From contig JAKQLB010000189.1 of assembly GCA_029567375.1 (NCBI GenBank), forward strand, positions 1 to 38,560: a stretch of DNA of 38,560 nucleotides, in the 5' to 3' direction. This stretch comes from Bacteroidota bacterium (GTDB lineage Bacteria; Bacteroidota; Bacteroidia; Bacteroidales; UBA932). The position numbers and the translations under genes were made by a program. Of the stretch, positions 8,693-16,750 are shown piece by piece. The stretch's first letter is position 1. Each line of letters begins with the position of its first letter. The notes below the pieces were generated by a model. That model had not been told where the DNA came from and made no database searches. It saw nothing but the letters and a program-made list of their open reading frames with translations.

Positions 8693-10886
8693 CTTTTCGT
8701 TCTCCTATCATGTTCGCTTCTTTTACTTTGATTCCACCAAAACCAGCATTCCTTAATACCACCCTCAACCTCGGATTATAACTGATAAGCGCGCGTGAAA
8801 TGGCATGTGCGGCTGCTTTTACTTGGCGGCTTGCTCTAGGATCGCTTCCCTTAATAGTGATATGCACGTCAAACCCTGAGAGTATTTCATGCACTTCATG
8901 CATAGTAAGCAGCCGTTCTAGAAATCGCCTACCAGAGGATGCAGTACGCCTAAAATAGTCATCTAAGAGTAAATCATTGACTATTATTTCATTCTTTCCA
9001 GGACGCAATACAGCTTTAGCATACGCATTTTTCTTTCTACCTAACCCCATCCAAAATTGATTGGGCGTTCGTGATGTGGATTTAACAGCAGATTTGTGTT
9101 CTGCAGGTCTTTGTGAGAGTTGTAGATTAGCCAGAATACCCTCAATTTCTTGATTCCTTCGATTTATGTAAATTCTTAGACAGTGTGATTGTGATCGATC
9201 ATCAAGTTCCTTATAGTCACAATAATCGCGGAGAGGAATGGCAATTGTATTCTCGGTAACTTTAACTCCGTAAGGGCGAGCATTAGCCCTTTCAAAGCCC
9301 ACCAACACTTTATCAATCCATCGGCATTTTGGAAGACGCAGCCATAATGCTTTGTTGGATGTCGCTTTGAAATCCTTATTTGAAAGCATGATTGGATGAT
9401 CATGCCATTCGGAAGGTTGACTGTATTCGTCTGCTACGGACCACCAAATTCTCTCGATGAGTATGGCTATTTCTACGGGATGCCCATTTTTTGATCGCAC
9501 GAGAAAGCGAAGCCTGTCACACGAAGGATCAGGAGGAACTGTCGCAATCGTTTTTTCACTAAGGTGCTCAATATTAATGCTTTCTTTCAAACGAATTGTG
9601 CAACCAGCCTCGTGAATAAACTGCACATTCACTTCTCTGTATCCGTCTTTAGAAGGCAAAGGTTGTGGATCAGGAAGAATTATTTCTTTCAGATCGCTAA
9701 TGAATCTAAAATCATAGCTGTCGATTAGATCATCATTGCTGTCATAGAATCTAAGAAAATACCATCCACTCTTTCTTTCGATCAGATTCGTTAACAAGTT
9801 CTGCGTGGATTGACCCGGATTGGGGATGTATTCTTTTCTCCATTTCTTTCGTCCAGTACCTTCTTCACCGACAATGATTGTCTTAACATTTTCCCATGCG
9901 CTTGTATCTAAAGTTTTGATTAAAGGTGGATATTGAATAAATAGAGGCCCTATATTATCGCTTGCATCTTCAATATGATTCCCAATCAATTCAAAGATTG
10001 GAACTTTTGAAGCAATAACCTTGGGTCCTAAATCTGGAGTTGTAAAGGCGATCTTGCTCTCTCCGCTCTTCTGAATGTAAAAGAAATGAGCCGTATATCC
10101 TTCGAATATTACAGGTTCAGGAGTTACAGGTGGAAACCCTGACAATGTTACATCACGTTCCCAGGTATCAGGTACAATCACAAGGTATGCCCCTGATGAA
10201 ACCGACTCTACCAATCTTCCATTTTTAAGATCCGAGCCAATTAATTTGAAAAGAAGGTATCCATCGTGTCCAATCTGAGTCTTGGTTTTTTGTTCGGTTT
10301 CATTACTGTTCCAGAAAGCCTCCAATTCACCGGATATTTGAGCTAAAGGCCAACAGAATTCTTTTCTTTCATCCTTCGAAAGAACAATACCATTCTGAAG
10401 GATTCTGAAATCAGATTTTTCTGAAAGTTCCTCTGGTACTTCTACTGCAATTATCCATTGGCATTCTTGCTTATAGCAGATTATTTCGGGTTTTAAGCTG
10501 CGATGTCTTTTAGTACGCCCTCGACTTCTATTAGGATCAGAGCTTGAGGAACGAGATCTGCCTCCTCTTTGGATCGGTTTTAGCCTAACTCTATCATTCT
10601 GTGGCGTGATAAAAGTCCCGCATAATTCTTGTTCTTCATCAGTGCTGCACTTGTTCTCTACCTCTGGTGGCCCAATAAAAGTACCGAACAGCTCTGCCTC
10701 ATTCTCTTCATTCTGCTCTTGTTTTTGTTCTTCTGTTTGAGGTTTTTCCTTCGCTACTGGTTCTTGGTTATGATTTTTTTTGTGGCCATGAACAATATGG
10801 TAAGTTACTGCTATTGTGGCTGAGCCTGACAAGAGCACGAGCAATAGGCTGATGAAAGAATCCATCCGTTTCCTCGCTATTTTCAT
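8679..10886 (-). CDS. Membrane-anchored protein with C-terminal ribosomal uS9-like domain
   Basis: This is a 735-residue protein. Residues 9-32 form one hydrophobic segment, followed by a Gln/Glu/Lys-rich stretch containing two copies of a motif of the form L-x-GTFI-x-P and an Arg/Ser-rich basic patch. Residues about 130-600 look like beta-rich modules I cannot name. Residues 611-716 align with ribosomal protein S9 (uS9): GLGRKK at the start, RPG, IIVN, LLLDDYF, then FDVHITIKGS, ISRAL, LRVVLRNAGF. The basic C-terminal tail of real S9, which reaches the ribosomal P site, is missing. The gene is the first of a two-gene operon with the DUF1998 helicase. It is not the housekeeping rpsI: there is no rplM neighbour, and the domain is a minor part of a large protein. 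Function is unknown. The S5-domain-2-like fold could bind nucleic acid or the helicase. Confidence 0.8.
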   Translation of the reverse strand: MKIARKRMDSFISLLLVLLSGSATIAVTYHIVHGHKKNHNQEPVAKEKPQTEEQKQEQNEENEAELFGTFIGPPEVENKCSTDEEQELCGTFITPQNDRVRLKPIQRGGRSRSSSSDPNRSRGRTKRHRSLKPEIICYKQECQWIIAVEVPEELSEKSDFRILQNGIVLSKDERKEFCWPLAQISGELEAFWNSNETEQKTKTQIGHDGYLLFKLIGSDLKNGRLVESVSSGAYLVIVPDTWERDVTLSGFPPVTPEPVIFEGYTAHFFYIQKSGESKIAFTTPDLGPKVIASKVPIFELIGNHIEDASDNIGPLFIQYPPLIKTLDTSAWENVKTIIVGEEGTGRKKWRKEYIPNPGQSTQNLLTNLIERKSGWYFLRFYDSNDDLIDSYDFRFISDLKEIILPDPQPLPSKDGYREVNVQFIHEAGCTIRLKESINIEHLSEKTIATVPPDPSCDRLRFLVRSKNGHPVEIAILIERIWWSVADEYSQPSEWHDHPIMLSNKDFKATSNKALWLRLPKCRWIDKVLVGFERANARPYGVKVTENTIAIPLRDYCDYKELDDRSQSHCLRIYINRRNQEIEGILANLQLSQRPAEHKSAVKSTSRTPNQFWMGLGRKKNAYAKAVLRPGKNEIIVNDLLLDDYFRRTASSGRRFLERLLTMHEVHEILSGFDVHITIKGSDPRASRQVKAAAHAISRALISYNPRLRVVLRNAGFGGIKVKEANMIGERKDESN

Positions 10887-11241
10887 TATTTTTTGTATTC
10901 AATAATTATTATATGGAATAATCTTGTACATTAATTTTATCCTTAAAAAGCTATTCGCGAAAGCCTTAATTCATTCTTTATTATCTTATTTCTATATATT
11001 TAATATATAAAATCTTTAAACTATTATTGCTTTCTTGGATCACCTGGTCAAGATTTTTTGTATAAACAAAATAATATTCCAAATTTTATTTGTTTGCAGT
11101 GTCAATGTCCTATATGGAGCATTTAGTTTGAAGAGTATGAAAGCTTGGAAAATACTAGCACTGTATATCGCTTTTGATTGACATCCGCATCCCTGCAAGC
11201 TAGCATACCTATGCTGAAAGGATGTTGAAAGGTAATGCGGA
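10887..11241. promoter_or_regulatory. Divergent intergenic region with the BREX promoter
   Basis: This AT-rich spacer separates the minus-strand helicase operon from the plus-strand BREX operon. TTGACA (11178-11183) and TAGCAT (11201-11206), 17 bp apart, form a good sigma70-type promoter for brxE. The perfect palindrome AGCATA-CC-TATGCT (11202-11215) overlaps the -10 and could be an operator. No BrxR-like regulator gene is found in the island, so any repressor would be a host protein or an unrecognised one. I could not define the promoter of the minus-strand operon. Confidence 0.5.
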
Positions 11242-11751
11242 ATGGCTGTACTCGATGAATTCATTGAGCTTCGTATCCTGGTTGCGGCTCTTGGTGAAAA
11301 ACCTAATGCCGGCTGGTGGGAGAGCTCCTTTCTTGGGGAGATTGGGGTACGATATCTCTCTTATGCGTTCCCGCGAGCTCCAGAACTCGCAGCGATCCAA
11401 GGTGCTGTTGAAGCTGCTCGCAGAGTCCATGATGCCCGGATTGGCACTAAGGGTGTCACCCATCTGTTCCGACAGTCATACGAGGTCGAACTGCTTATTC
11501 TCGACCATCTAAAATCAAATATTGATGCAATACGGAACCGTATGGCCTCAGTGTATTCAAAGCCTGCAGCATGCAAATCTGCGCTCGAAGCCATTGCGGG
11601 CTCACCAGAATTGGGCCATGAAGGACCGGTTCTGATCGGGTCTCTACCGGGGCTTCCTGATACTGAAGGTATCAGGCGTATGGCCGCCATTTACCTCGGC
11701 GCAATAAATAGCGGCAAAGTTGCATTGCCGTATTTTCTGAGTACACCATGA
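11242..11751 (+). CDS. brxE: BREX protein BrxE
   Basis: A 169-residue protein with the features I associate with BrxE of type 6 BREX: an N-terminal LRILVAALGEK followed by a Gly-Trp-Trp stretch, and the signature VHDARIG...THLFRQ. Its biochemical role is not established. It is the first gene of the operon, with TGAAAGG at 11226-11232 as ribosome binding site. The stop overlaps the next start (ATGA). Its presence together with brxL, instead of the brxD/brxHI pair normally paired with BrxE, makes this operon a hybrid. The family assignment rests on recalled motifs. Confidence 0.7.
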   Translation: MAVLDEFIELRILVAALGEKPNAGWWESSFLGEIGVRYLSYAFPRAPELAAIQGAVEAARRVHDARIGTKGVTHLFRQSYEVELLILDHLKSNIDAIRNRMASVYSKPAACKSALEAIAGSPELGHEGPVLIGSLPGLPDTEGIRRMAAIYLGAINSGKVALPYFLSTP

Positions 11752-12539
11752 GCAAAGGTACTACCCTCTATTCGACTGAGCTCATCAAAGCGGCAGGTAT
11801 GGTATCTGAGTCGATTGAGCTCCTTCGTATCTGGACCCCCGGTATGCGCCCTTCTGAATTGCGAGATGCTGCTCTCCGGGCTGGAACACTCGCAAAGGTG
11901 AGTTCGGATCGAGTCTGGGCTATCACCCGATATGGCTTTAGTTTACGATACCTTGCAGACGAACAGCGACCTGCACAGATTCTAAAGCGGCTGGTTGAAC
12001 ATGGAGCTTCCGTGCCTCTTCTCAGGCAGCTGTTTTTGCTCTACACCGCACGCAGCAATAGCCTTTTTGCAGATATAGCCGGCGAGTATTATTGGCAGCT
12101 CAACGCCCGCGGAATCAAAGAGCTTTCAAAAGCGATGATTGAAAAATTTATCAGGTCCAAGTTCGGCTCAGAAAAAGTGCCTCATGCATGGTCAGATAGT
12201 GTTACCGACCGGGTTGCATCGGGACTAATGAAAACTCTTTCTGATTTTGGGTATATCGCCCCAGGGCGGGGGAAGCTGCGTTCGATGACACCCCCTGCCA
12301 TTCTGCCAGAGACAATCTGTTTCATTGCCTATGAAGCACGTGAACGCAAGGTCCCCGATTCTCTCGTTGCTGCGGATCCGGCTTTTGCTCTCTTTGGCCT
12401 GAGCCATCAGAAGGCACTTGAAGAGCTCATCCATGTCTCAGGGCAGTATGGGCTTATCGTGCAGTCTGCAGGCGATCTGGTGCGTATCTCCTATAAGTAT
12501 CAAACCATGGAGGACTTTCTCGATGCCCTCGTGCGATGA
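11748..12539 (+). CDS. brxA: BREX protein BrxA (DUF1819)
   Basis: A 263-residue DUF1819 family protein. BrxA is a small DNA-binding protein of the BREX core. The N-terminal helical region with LRIWTPGMRPSELRDAAL and the middle segment with PLLRQLFLLYTARSNSLFADIAGEYYW fit the family, as do length and position. The ATG overlaps the brxE stop, giving tight coupling. Its own 3' end overlaps the brxB start by 17 bp. No anomaly is visible. Confidence 0.85.
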   Translation: MSKGTTLYSTELIKAAGMVSESIELLRIWTPGMRPSELRDAALRAGTLAKVSSDRVWAITRYGFSLRYLADEQRPAQILKRLVEHGASVPLLRQLFLLYTARSNSLFADIAGEYYWQLNARGIKELSKAMIEKFIRSKFGSEKVPHAWSDSVTDRVASGLMKTLSDFGYIAPGRGKLRSMTPPAILPETICFIAYEARERKVPDSLVAADPAFALFGLSHQKALEELIHVSGQYGLIVQSAGDLVRISYKYQTMEDFLDALVR

Positions 12540-13107
12540 ACTTTTCAATGAGCTCTTGATTCGTCTGAAAACGATTGACCGATACAATATTATGGGCGGA
12601 GAGCCCATATACTACCTTGTCTTTCCTGTTGAGCAGATGCTGGAGATGAAACGAAGCCTCAAAGTGCTCGTGTCTCGCCTTATGCTCGATGGATGGTCTC
12701 CTTCCGTGCTTTCTCTTGCTGAGGTAGTCAATGCAATCTTCAGGTCTGATCCAGACCGGCAGATACTTTTGGAATCGGAGAAGGCCTACCTGGAGGATGG
12801 AGACTTTGCTGCTATCAATGAAAGCCTGCGGAGTATCCTGCTGGGCACAGGGGCGGATAAGGTAACTGCAAGAATTCTGAAAGAGCTGGAATCCTTACAG
12901 GAAAAGAAAGGCAGCATCCTTATCATTGCCGATGTTGAAGCATTACATCCCTATCTGCGAATTGGAGCCATCGAACAGCGGCTTCAGGGGCGTTGCCCTG
13001 TACCTGTCGTCATATTCTATCCTGGAAACCGAACTGGCAATTCCACGCTGCAGTTTCTAGGGATTTGGCCTGAAGATGGCAACTATCGTTCGACTCATAT
13101 CGGTTGA
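12523..13107 (+). CDS. brxB: BREX protein BrxB (DUF1788)
   Basis: A 194-residue DUF1788 protein, part of the BREX core of unknown exact role. The open frame extends upstream to 12418, but that part only overlaps brxA. The ATG at 12523 has GGAGG at 12509-12513 with 9-bp spacing, and gives MPSCDELFNELLIRL, typical of the family start. The C-terminal ILIIADVEALHPYLRIGAIEQRL and VVIFYPGNR match the DUF1788 pattern. It lies between brxA and brxC as in types 1 and 6. Confidence 0.85.
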   Translation: MPSCDELFNELLIRLKTIDRYNIMGGEPIYYLVFPVEQMLEMKRSLKVLVSRLMLDGWSPSVLSLAEVVNAIFRSDPDRQILLESEKAYLEDGDFAAINESLRSILLGTGADKVTARILKELESLQEKKGSILIIADVEALHPYLRIGAIEQRLQGRCPVPVVIFYPGNRTGNSTLQFLGIWPEDGNYRSTHIG

Positions 13108-13118
13108 GGAGCACAGAT

Positions 13119-16100
13119 ATGGCAAGCAAGATTCGAGCGTTGTTTGACCCAGCAAAACCTATCGACCGGCGCATTGAGAAGGTTATCAACTATGAACTTG
13201 TTGGAGAGGACCAGCTCAAGGCTGAAGTCACCGAATACGTCGTCACGGAGAGCATTGAGGAGCATTTTCTGAGGCTTCTCGATATCATGGATCAGTCGAT
13301 GTCAGGCGATGCCGTGACAGATACCTCGGTCTGGGTATCCGGATTCTATGGATCAGGAAAAAGCTCCTTCACCAAGTATCTTGGATTTGCTCTTGATCCT
13401 TCAAAGAAAATCGGTGACAGGGCATTTCTCGATTACCTTGTAGACCAATTCTCCAGGCAGGCGACGAAACAGAAGCTGAGAACAGTCGCAAGGAAGCATC
13501 CGCTTACCGTCATCATGATCGACCTTGCTAGCAATCAACTCTCAGGAGCCGGCCTGGCGGATATCTCGAGCGTACTCTACTGGCATGTCATGCAATGGGC
13601 AGGCTATTCCAGAGACCGCAAGATCGCCTACCTTGAGTTCATGCTCGAGCGCGATGGGAAACGGGAAGCGTTCGAGAAGCGGTTCTCAGAGCTTTCCGGC
13701 GGCAGGAGCTGGGCTGAAGTCCAGTCGAATCTTCTCGTAGCTCAAACATACGCTTCCAAACTCGCCAGCGAGTTCTATCCCGAAATCTGGGCAGATCCAT
13801 CAGAATTTTCCAGGGTGAAACTTGATGAAGCCAGTTTTGAAGAGCAGCGTATCAAGGAAATGCTCGAAATCATCAAGCGACGATCAGGGACAGACAAGGT
13901 CGTGTTCATCGTTGACGAAGTGGGACAATACATTTCCGGACGCGATGAGCTCATCCTCAATCTCGATGGTCTTGCAAAGAATATAAAGAACATAGGCAGG
14001 GGCAAGGCATGGATTATCGCCACTGCGCAACAGACCCTCACGGAGGACAACCCACAATCCCAGATCAATTCTCCCAAGCTTTTCAAGCTCAAGGACCGAT
14101 TCCCCATAAGCATTGACCTGGAAGCAAGCGATATCCGCACGATCTGCCATCGTCGGCTCCTTTCCAAATCACCCGCGGCCCGAGAGGAGCTGGAGAAGCT
14201 TTTTGATCAGTATGGCCAGCGAATGATTCATGCAACCAGGCTCACCCAGACAAGAGTCATCACTTCCACCCTGGACAGAGAATCCTTTCTCGATCTCTAT
14301 CCGTTCCTTCCTCACCATTTGGACCTTCTTCTTTTGCTCTTGGGAAGGCTCGCGAAGACATCAGGTGGTGTAGGGCTGCGTTCCGCAATAAAGGTAGTCC
14401 AGGATGTGCTGGTCGAATCCGCCATCCCTGGAGGGTCTCCGCTTGCGGATGCTCCTGTCGGAACTCTTGCCAACGCTGTTATTTTCTATGATTGCCTCAG
14501 AAAGGACATCCAACGCTCGTTCCCCTACATCGTACAAGGCGTAGAAAAGGCAGTTGCCGCTTTTGGTGCTGATTCGCTACCTGGGAGGCTTGCGAAAGCC
14601 ATTGGTGTGCTTCAGGTGATAGAGGATTTCCCTCTCACTGCTGAGAATGCGGCAGCTCTGATGGTGCCTTCCGTAGACTCAGAGCCTCTTTTCGAAGCGG
14701 TGCGCCAGGCAGCAAAAGAGCTTCTCCATGATCCTCTCATCCCTCTTGCAGAGGTTGATGGCCGCCTGCGTTTCATGAGCCCTGTGGTGGATGACCTCAA
14801 TAAGAAACGGCAGACCATGCAACCAAGCTCCAGCGAATTGAGGGACGTCTTTGTACTTGCGCTTCGCGACCTCTTTACTCCAAAGCCTACTGCGCGAACC
14901 GCATCAGGGAAAACGGTGGCGTGCGGCATCAAGTGGGCAGATGGTGCAGGCTGGTTTCCCGTCCAGGATGATGCCGAGGAAATTCAGCTCCATCTCATGC
15001 TCCAGCCGGAAGAAGCGCATCAAGCGGAGCTGGCAAGCATTGTTGAAAAGTCCCGCACCCCGGAATGCAGCAAGGCAATTTTCCTTGTCGCTCCTGAAGA
15101 TGAGCAGCTTGTGCATCTTGCAGTGGAGTACTGGAGAAGCAAGAAAATCTACGATTTTGAACATGCCCGCGCCCTCGACAAGGAAGTGGTTGGATACCTT
15201 AACGGACAGCGCACCAAGGCTCAGAATACATTCACCGAGCTGATACAACGTCTCAGGCAGAGTTTCTTGAAAGGCTCCTTCGTCTTCAGAGGACAACCGG
15301 TAGGGGTGGCAACCTTCTCCCATGATCTCATGCCGGCACTGCGAGAAGAGCTCGGTCGCTCGGGAGAAGATGTCTATTGCAAGTTCAAGGATGCTGCGGT
15401 ACAGGCAGAGAGCTCTGCTGCAGAAGGATTCCTGAGAACACAGAATTTGAATGCCATTGCAGGTAAAAACGATCCCTTGAATCTTGTCGATAGAAATAGC
15501 AGCAGCGGGACCATTAAAAAGGATCATCTTGCGTTCAGGGATATTTCCGACTATCTCGAACGTCGTGGTCTTGTCGAGGGCAAGAAGCTTCTGGATGATT
15601 TTGCCCAGGCACCCTACGGATGGTTCAAGGATACGACTCGATACATCGTGGCTGCCATGCTGGCGGCAGGCATCGTAAAGCTGCGCGTCAGTGGCACTGA
15701 GTTCAGCACCCCTGTTCCACAGGCGATTGAAGCCCTGAAAGGGCTTCAGCAATTCAACAAGATCGGCATCATGCTGCGGGGGAATCCTCCGCCGATCGAG
15801 CTTTTGCTTGCCACCGCAGACCGGTTGCTGATACTTACCGGGAAACAGGTCCCTCCGCTTGAACGTGATATTGCGGCAGTGGTGCGGGATACCTTCCCCG
15901 ATTTCCAGAATAGTTATGCCTCCTTGTCGGCGCGGCTTTCTGCGCTCGAGCTGGCTGGTGCAGAACGTGCCGAAGGGCTGTGCGAACGCATATCTGAATT
16001 GCTGCGAGGCGATGCATCCGATGCTCCCTACCGCCTAGGACCTCCTGACAGCGCATTATTCAGAGACCTGTGCTGGGCTCGCGATACGGTGAGGGCATTG

Positions 16101-16736
16101 AAAGAAGGTGCGGGATCTCTTGCAGAACGAGCGACGACTCTCCTTGCAGCCATCAGAGATCTTCCGCAGGATGAAGGTCCTCTCGAAGAGCTGAAAGCGA
16201 GGACAAGCCATCTGCGTGAGGAACTATCGGCAGAATTACAGCGAGAAGACTGGCATGCACGTATTGTGGAAATCAATCAGAGAGTCTCTGCCCTTGAATC
16301 TGAAGTGACAACGACCTTCCATATCTTCGTTTCCGAATGCAATGATTACGGGAAAAAGCGGTGGCATGAGATCGAAGCAAGTGCAGATTTCAATGACCTG
16401 AGCGCAGAGGAACGTGAGAGCTTTGCAGCTGAGAGACCCGTGGTTGAGATACCTGACACTACCACTATTGCTGGACTCGAAAAGCTGTATAAGCAGAAAT
16501 ATTCTCTAGCCGCGCGCTATGACAAGCTCACGGCAATGATTGCTGCTCGTGCGGAGGAAATCCGCAATGCCAGACAATCCAATGGACCAGACAATGGAGA
16601 GCCCGAGATACGAGAATATCGCCTTCGCATCCCCCGTGGAATTGTTAGGAGCTCTTCCGATCTCGATGAACTCCTGCAGATCCTCGAGAATGCCCGCCTT
16701 GCAATTGCGCAAGGCAAGACTGTCATCATTGAATAA
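13119..16736 (+). CDS. brxC: BREX ATPase BrxC
   Basis: A 1205-residue P-loop ATPase, the large motor/scaffold protein of BREX. Walker A GFYGSGKS is at 75-82 (Lys81) and Walker B VVFIVDEVGQY has Asp266-Glu267. The family start (IRALFDPAKPIDRRIEKVI) is clear from the ATG at 13119, which has GAGGAG upstream (13106-13111). An in-frame ATG five codons earlier is less well placed. The C-terminal part is rich in coiled-coil sequence (about 1010-1170). Length and order are normal for BREX types 1 and 6. BrxC is needed for both methylation and phage exclusion in studied systems. Confidence 0.9.
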   Translation: MASKIRALFDPAKPIDRRIEKVINYELVGEDQLKAEVTEYVVTESIEEHFLRLLDIMDQSMSGDAVTDTSVWVSGFYGSGKSSFTKYLGFALDPSKKIGDRAFLDYLVDQFSRQATKQKLRTVARKHPLTVIMIDLASNQLSGAGLADISSVLYWHVMQWAGYSRDRKIAYLEFMLERDGKREAFEKRFSELSGGRSWAEVQSNLLVAQTYASKLASEFYPEIWADPSEFSRVKLDEASFEEQRIKEMLEIIKRRSGTDKVVFIVDEVGQYISGRDELILNLDGLAKNIKNIGRGKAWIIATAQQTLTEDNPQSQINSPKLFKLKDRFPISIDLEASDIRTICHRRLLSKSPAAREELEKLFDQYGQRMIHATRLTQTRVITSTLDRESFLDLYPFLPHHLDLLLLLLGRLAKTSGGVGLRSAIKVVQDVLVESAIPGGSPLADAPVGTLANAVIFYDCLRKDIQRSFPYIVQGVEKAVAAFGADSLPGRLAKAIGVLQVIEDFPLTAENAAALMVPSVDSEPLFEAVRQAAKELLHDPLIPLAEVDGRLRFMSPVVDDLNKKRQTMQPSSSELRDVFVLALRDLFTPKPTARTASGKTVACGIKWADGAGWFPVQDDAEEIQLHLMLQPEEAHQAELASIVEKSRTPECSKAIFLVAPEDEQLVHLAVEYWRSKKIYDFEHARALDKEVVGYLNGQRTKAQNTFTELIQRLRQSFLKGSFVFRGQPVGVATFSHDLMPALREELGRSGEDVYCKFKDAAVQAESSAAEGFLRTQNLNAIAGKNDPLNLVDRNSSSGTIKKDHLAFRDISDYLERRGLVEGKKLLDDFAQAPYGWFKDTTRYIVAAMLAAGIVKLRVSGTEFSTPVPQAIEALKGLQQFNKIGIMLRGNPPPIELLLATADRLLILTGKQVPPLERDIAAVVRDTFPDFQNSYASLSARLSALELAGAERAEGLCERISELLRGDASDAPYRLGPPDSALFRDLCWARDTVRALKEGAGSLAERATTLLAAIRDLPQDEGPLEELKARTSHLREELSAELQREDWHARIVEINQRVSALESEVTTTFHIFVSECNDYGKKRWHEIEASADFNDLSAEERESFAAERPVVEIPDTTTIAGLEKLYKQKYSLAARYDKLTAMIAARAEEIRNARQSNGPDNGEPEIREYRLRIPRGIVRSSSDLDELLQILENARLAIAQGKTVIIE

Positions 16737-16750
16737 AAAAGGCGGTTTCA

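Noticed and set aside
8739-9056. Housekeeping ribosomal protein gene rpsI
   Set aside because: The uS9-like part is the end of a 735-residue protein, lacks the basic C-terminal tail and has no rplM neighbour, so it is a domain fusion and not the ribosomal gene.
3980-10886. DISARM or Druantia system
   Set aside because: Only the DUF1998 helicase is shared. The required methyltransferase or Dru partner proteins are absent, and the uS9-fusion partner is not part of those systems as I know them.
14904-15752. 282-residue minus-strand ORF
   Set aside because: It is antisense to brxC, has no recognisable domain, and brxC coding is unambiguous.
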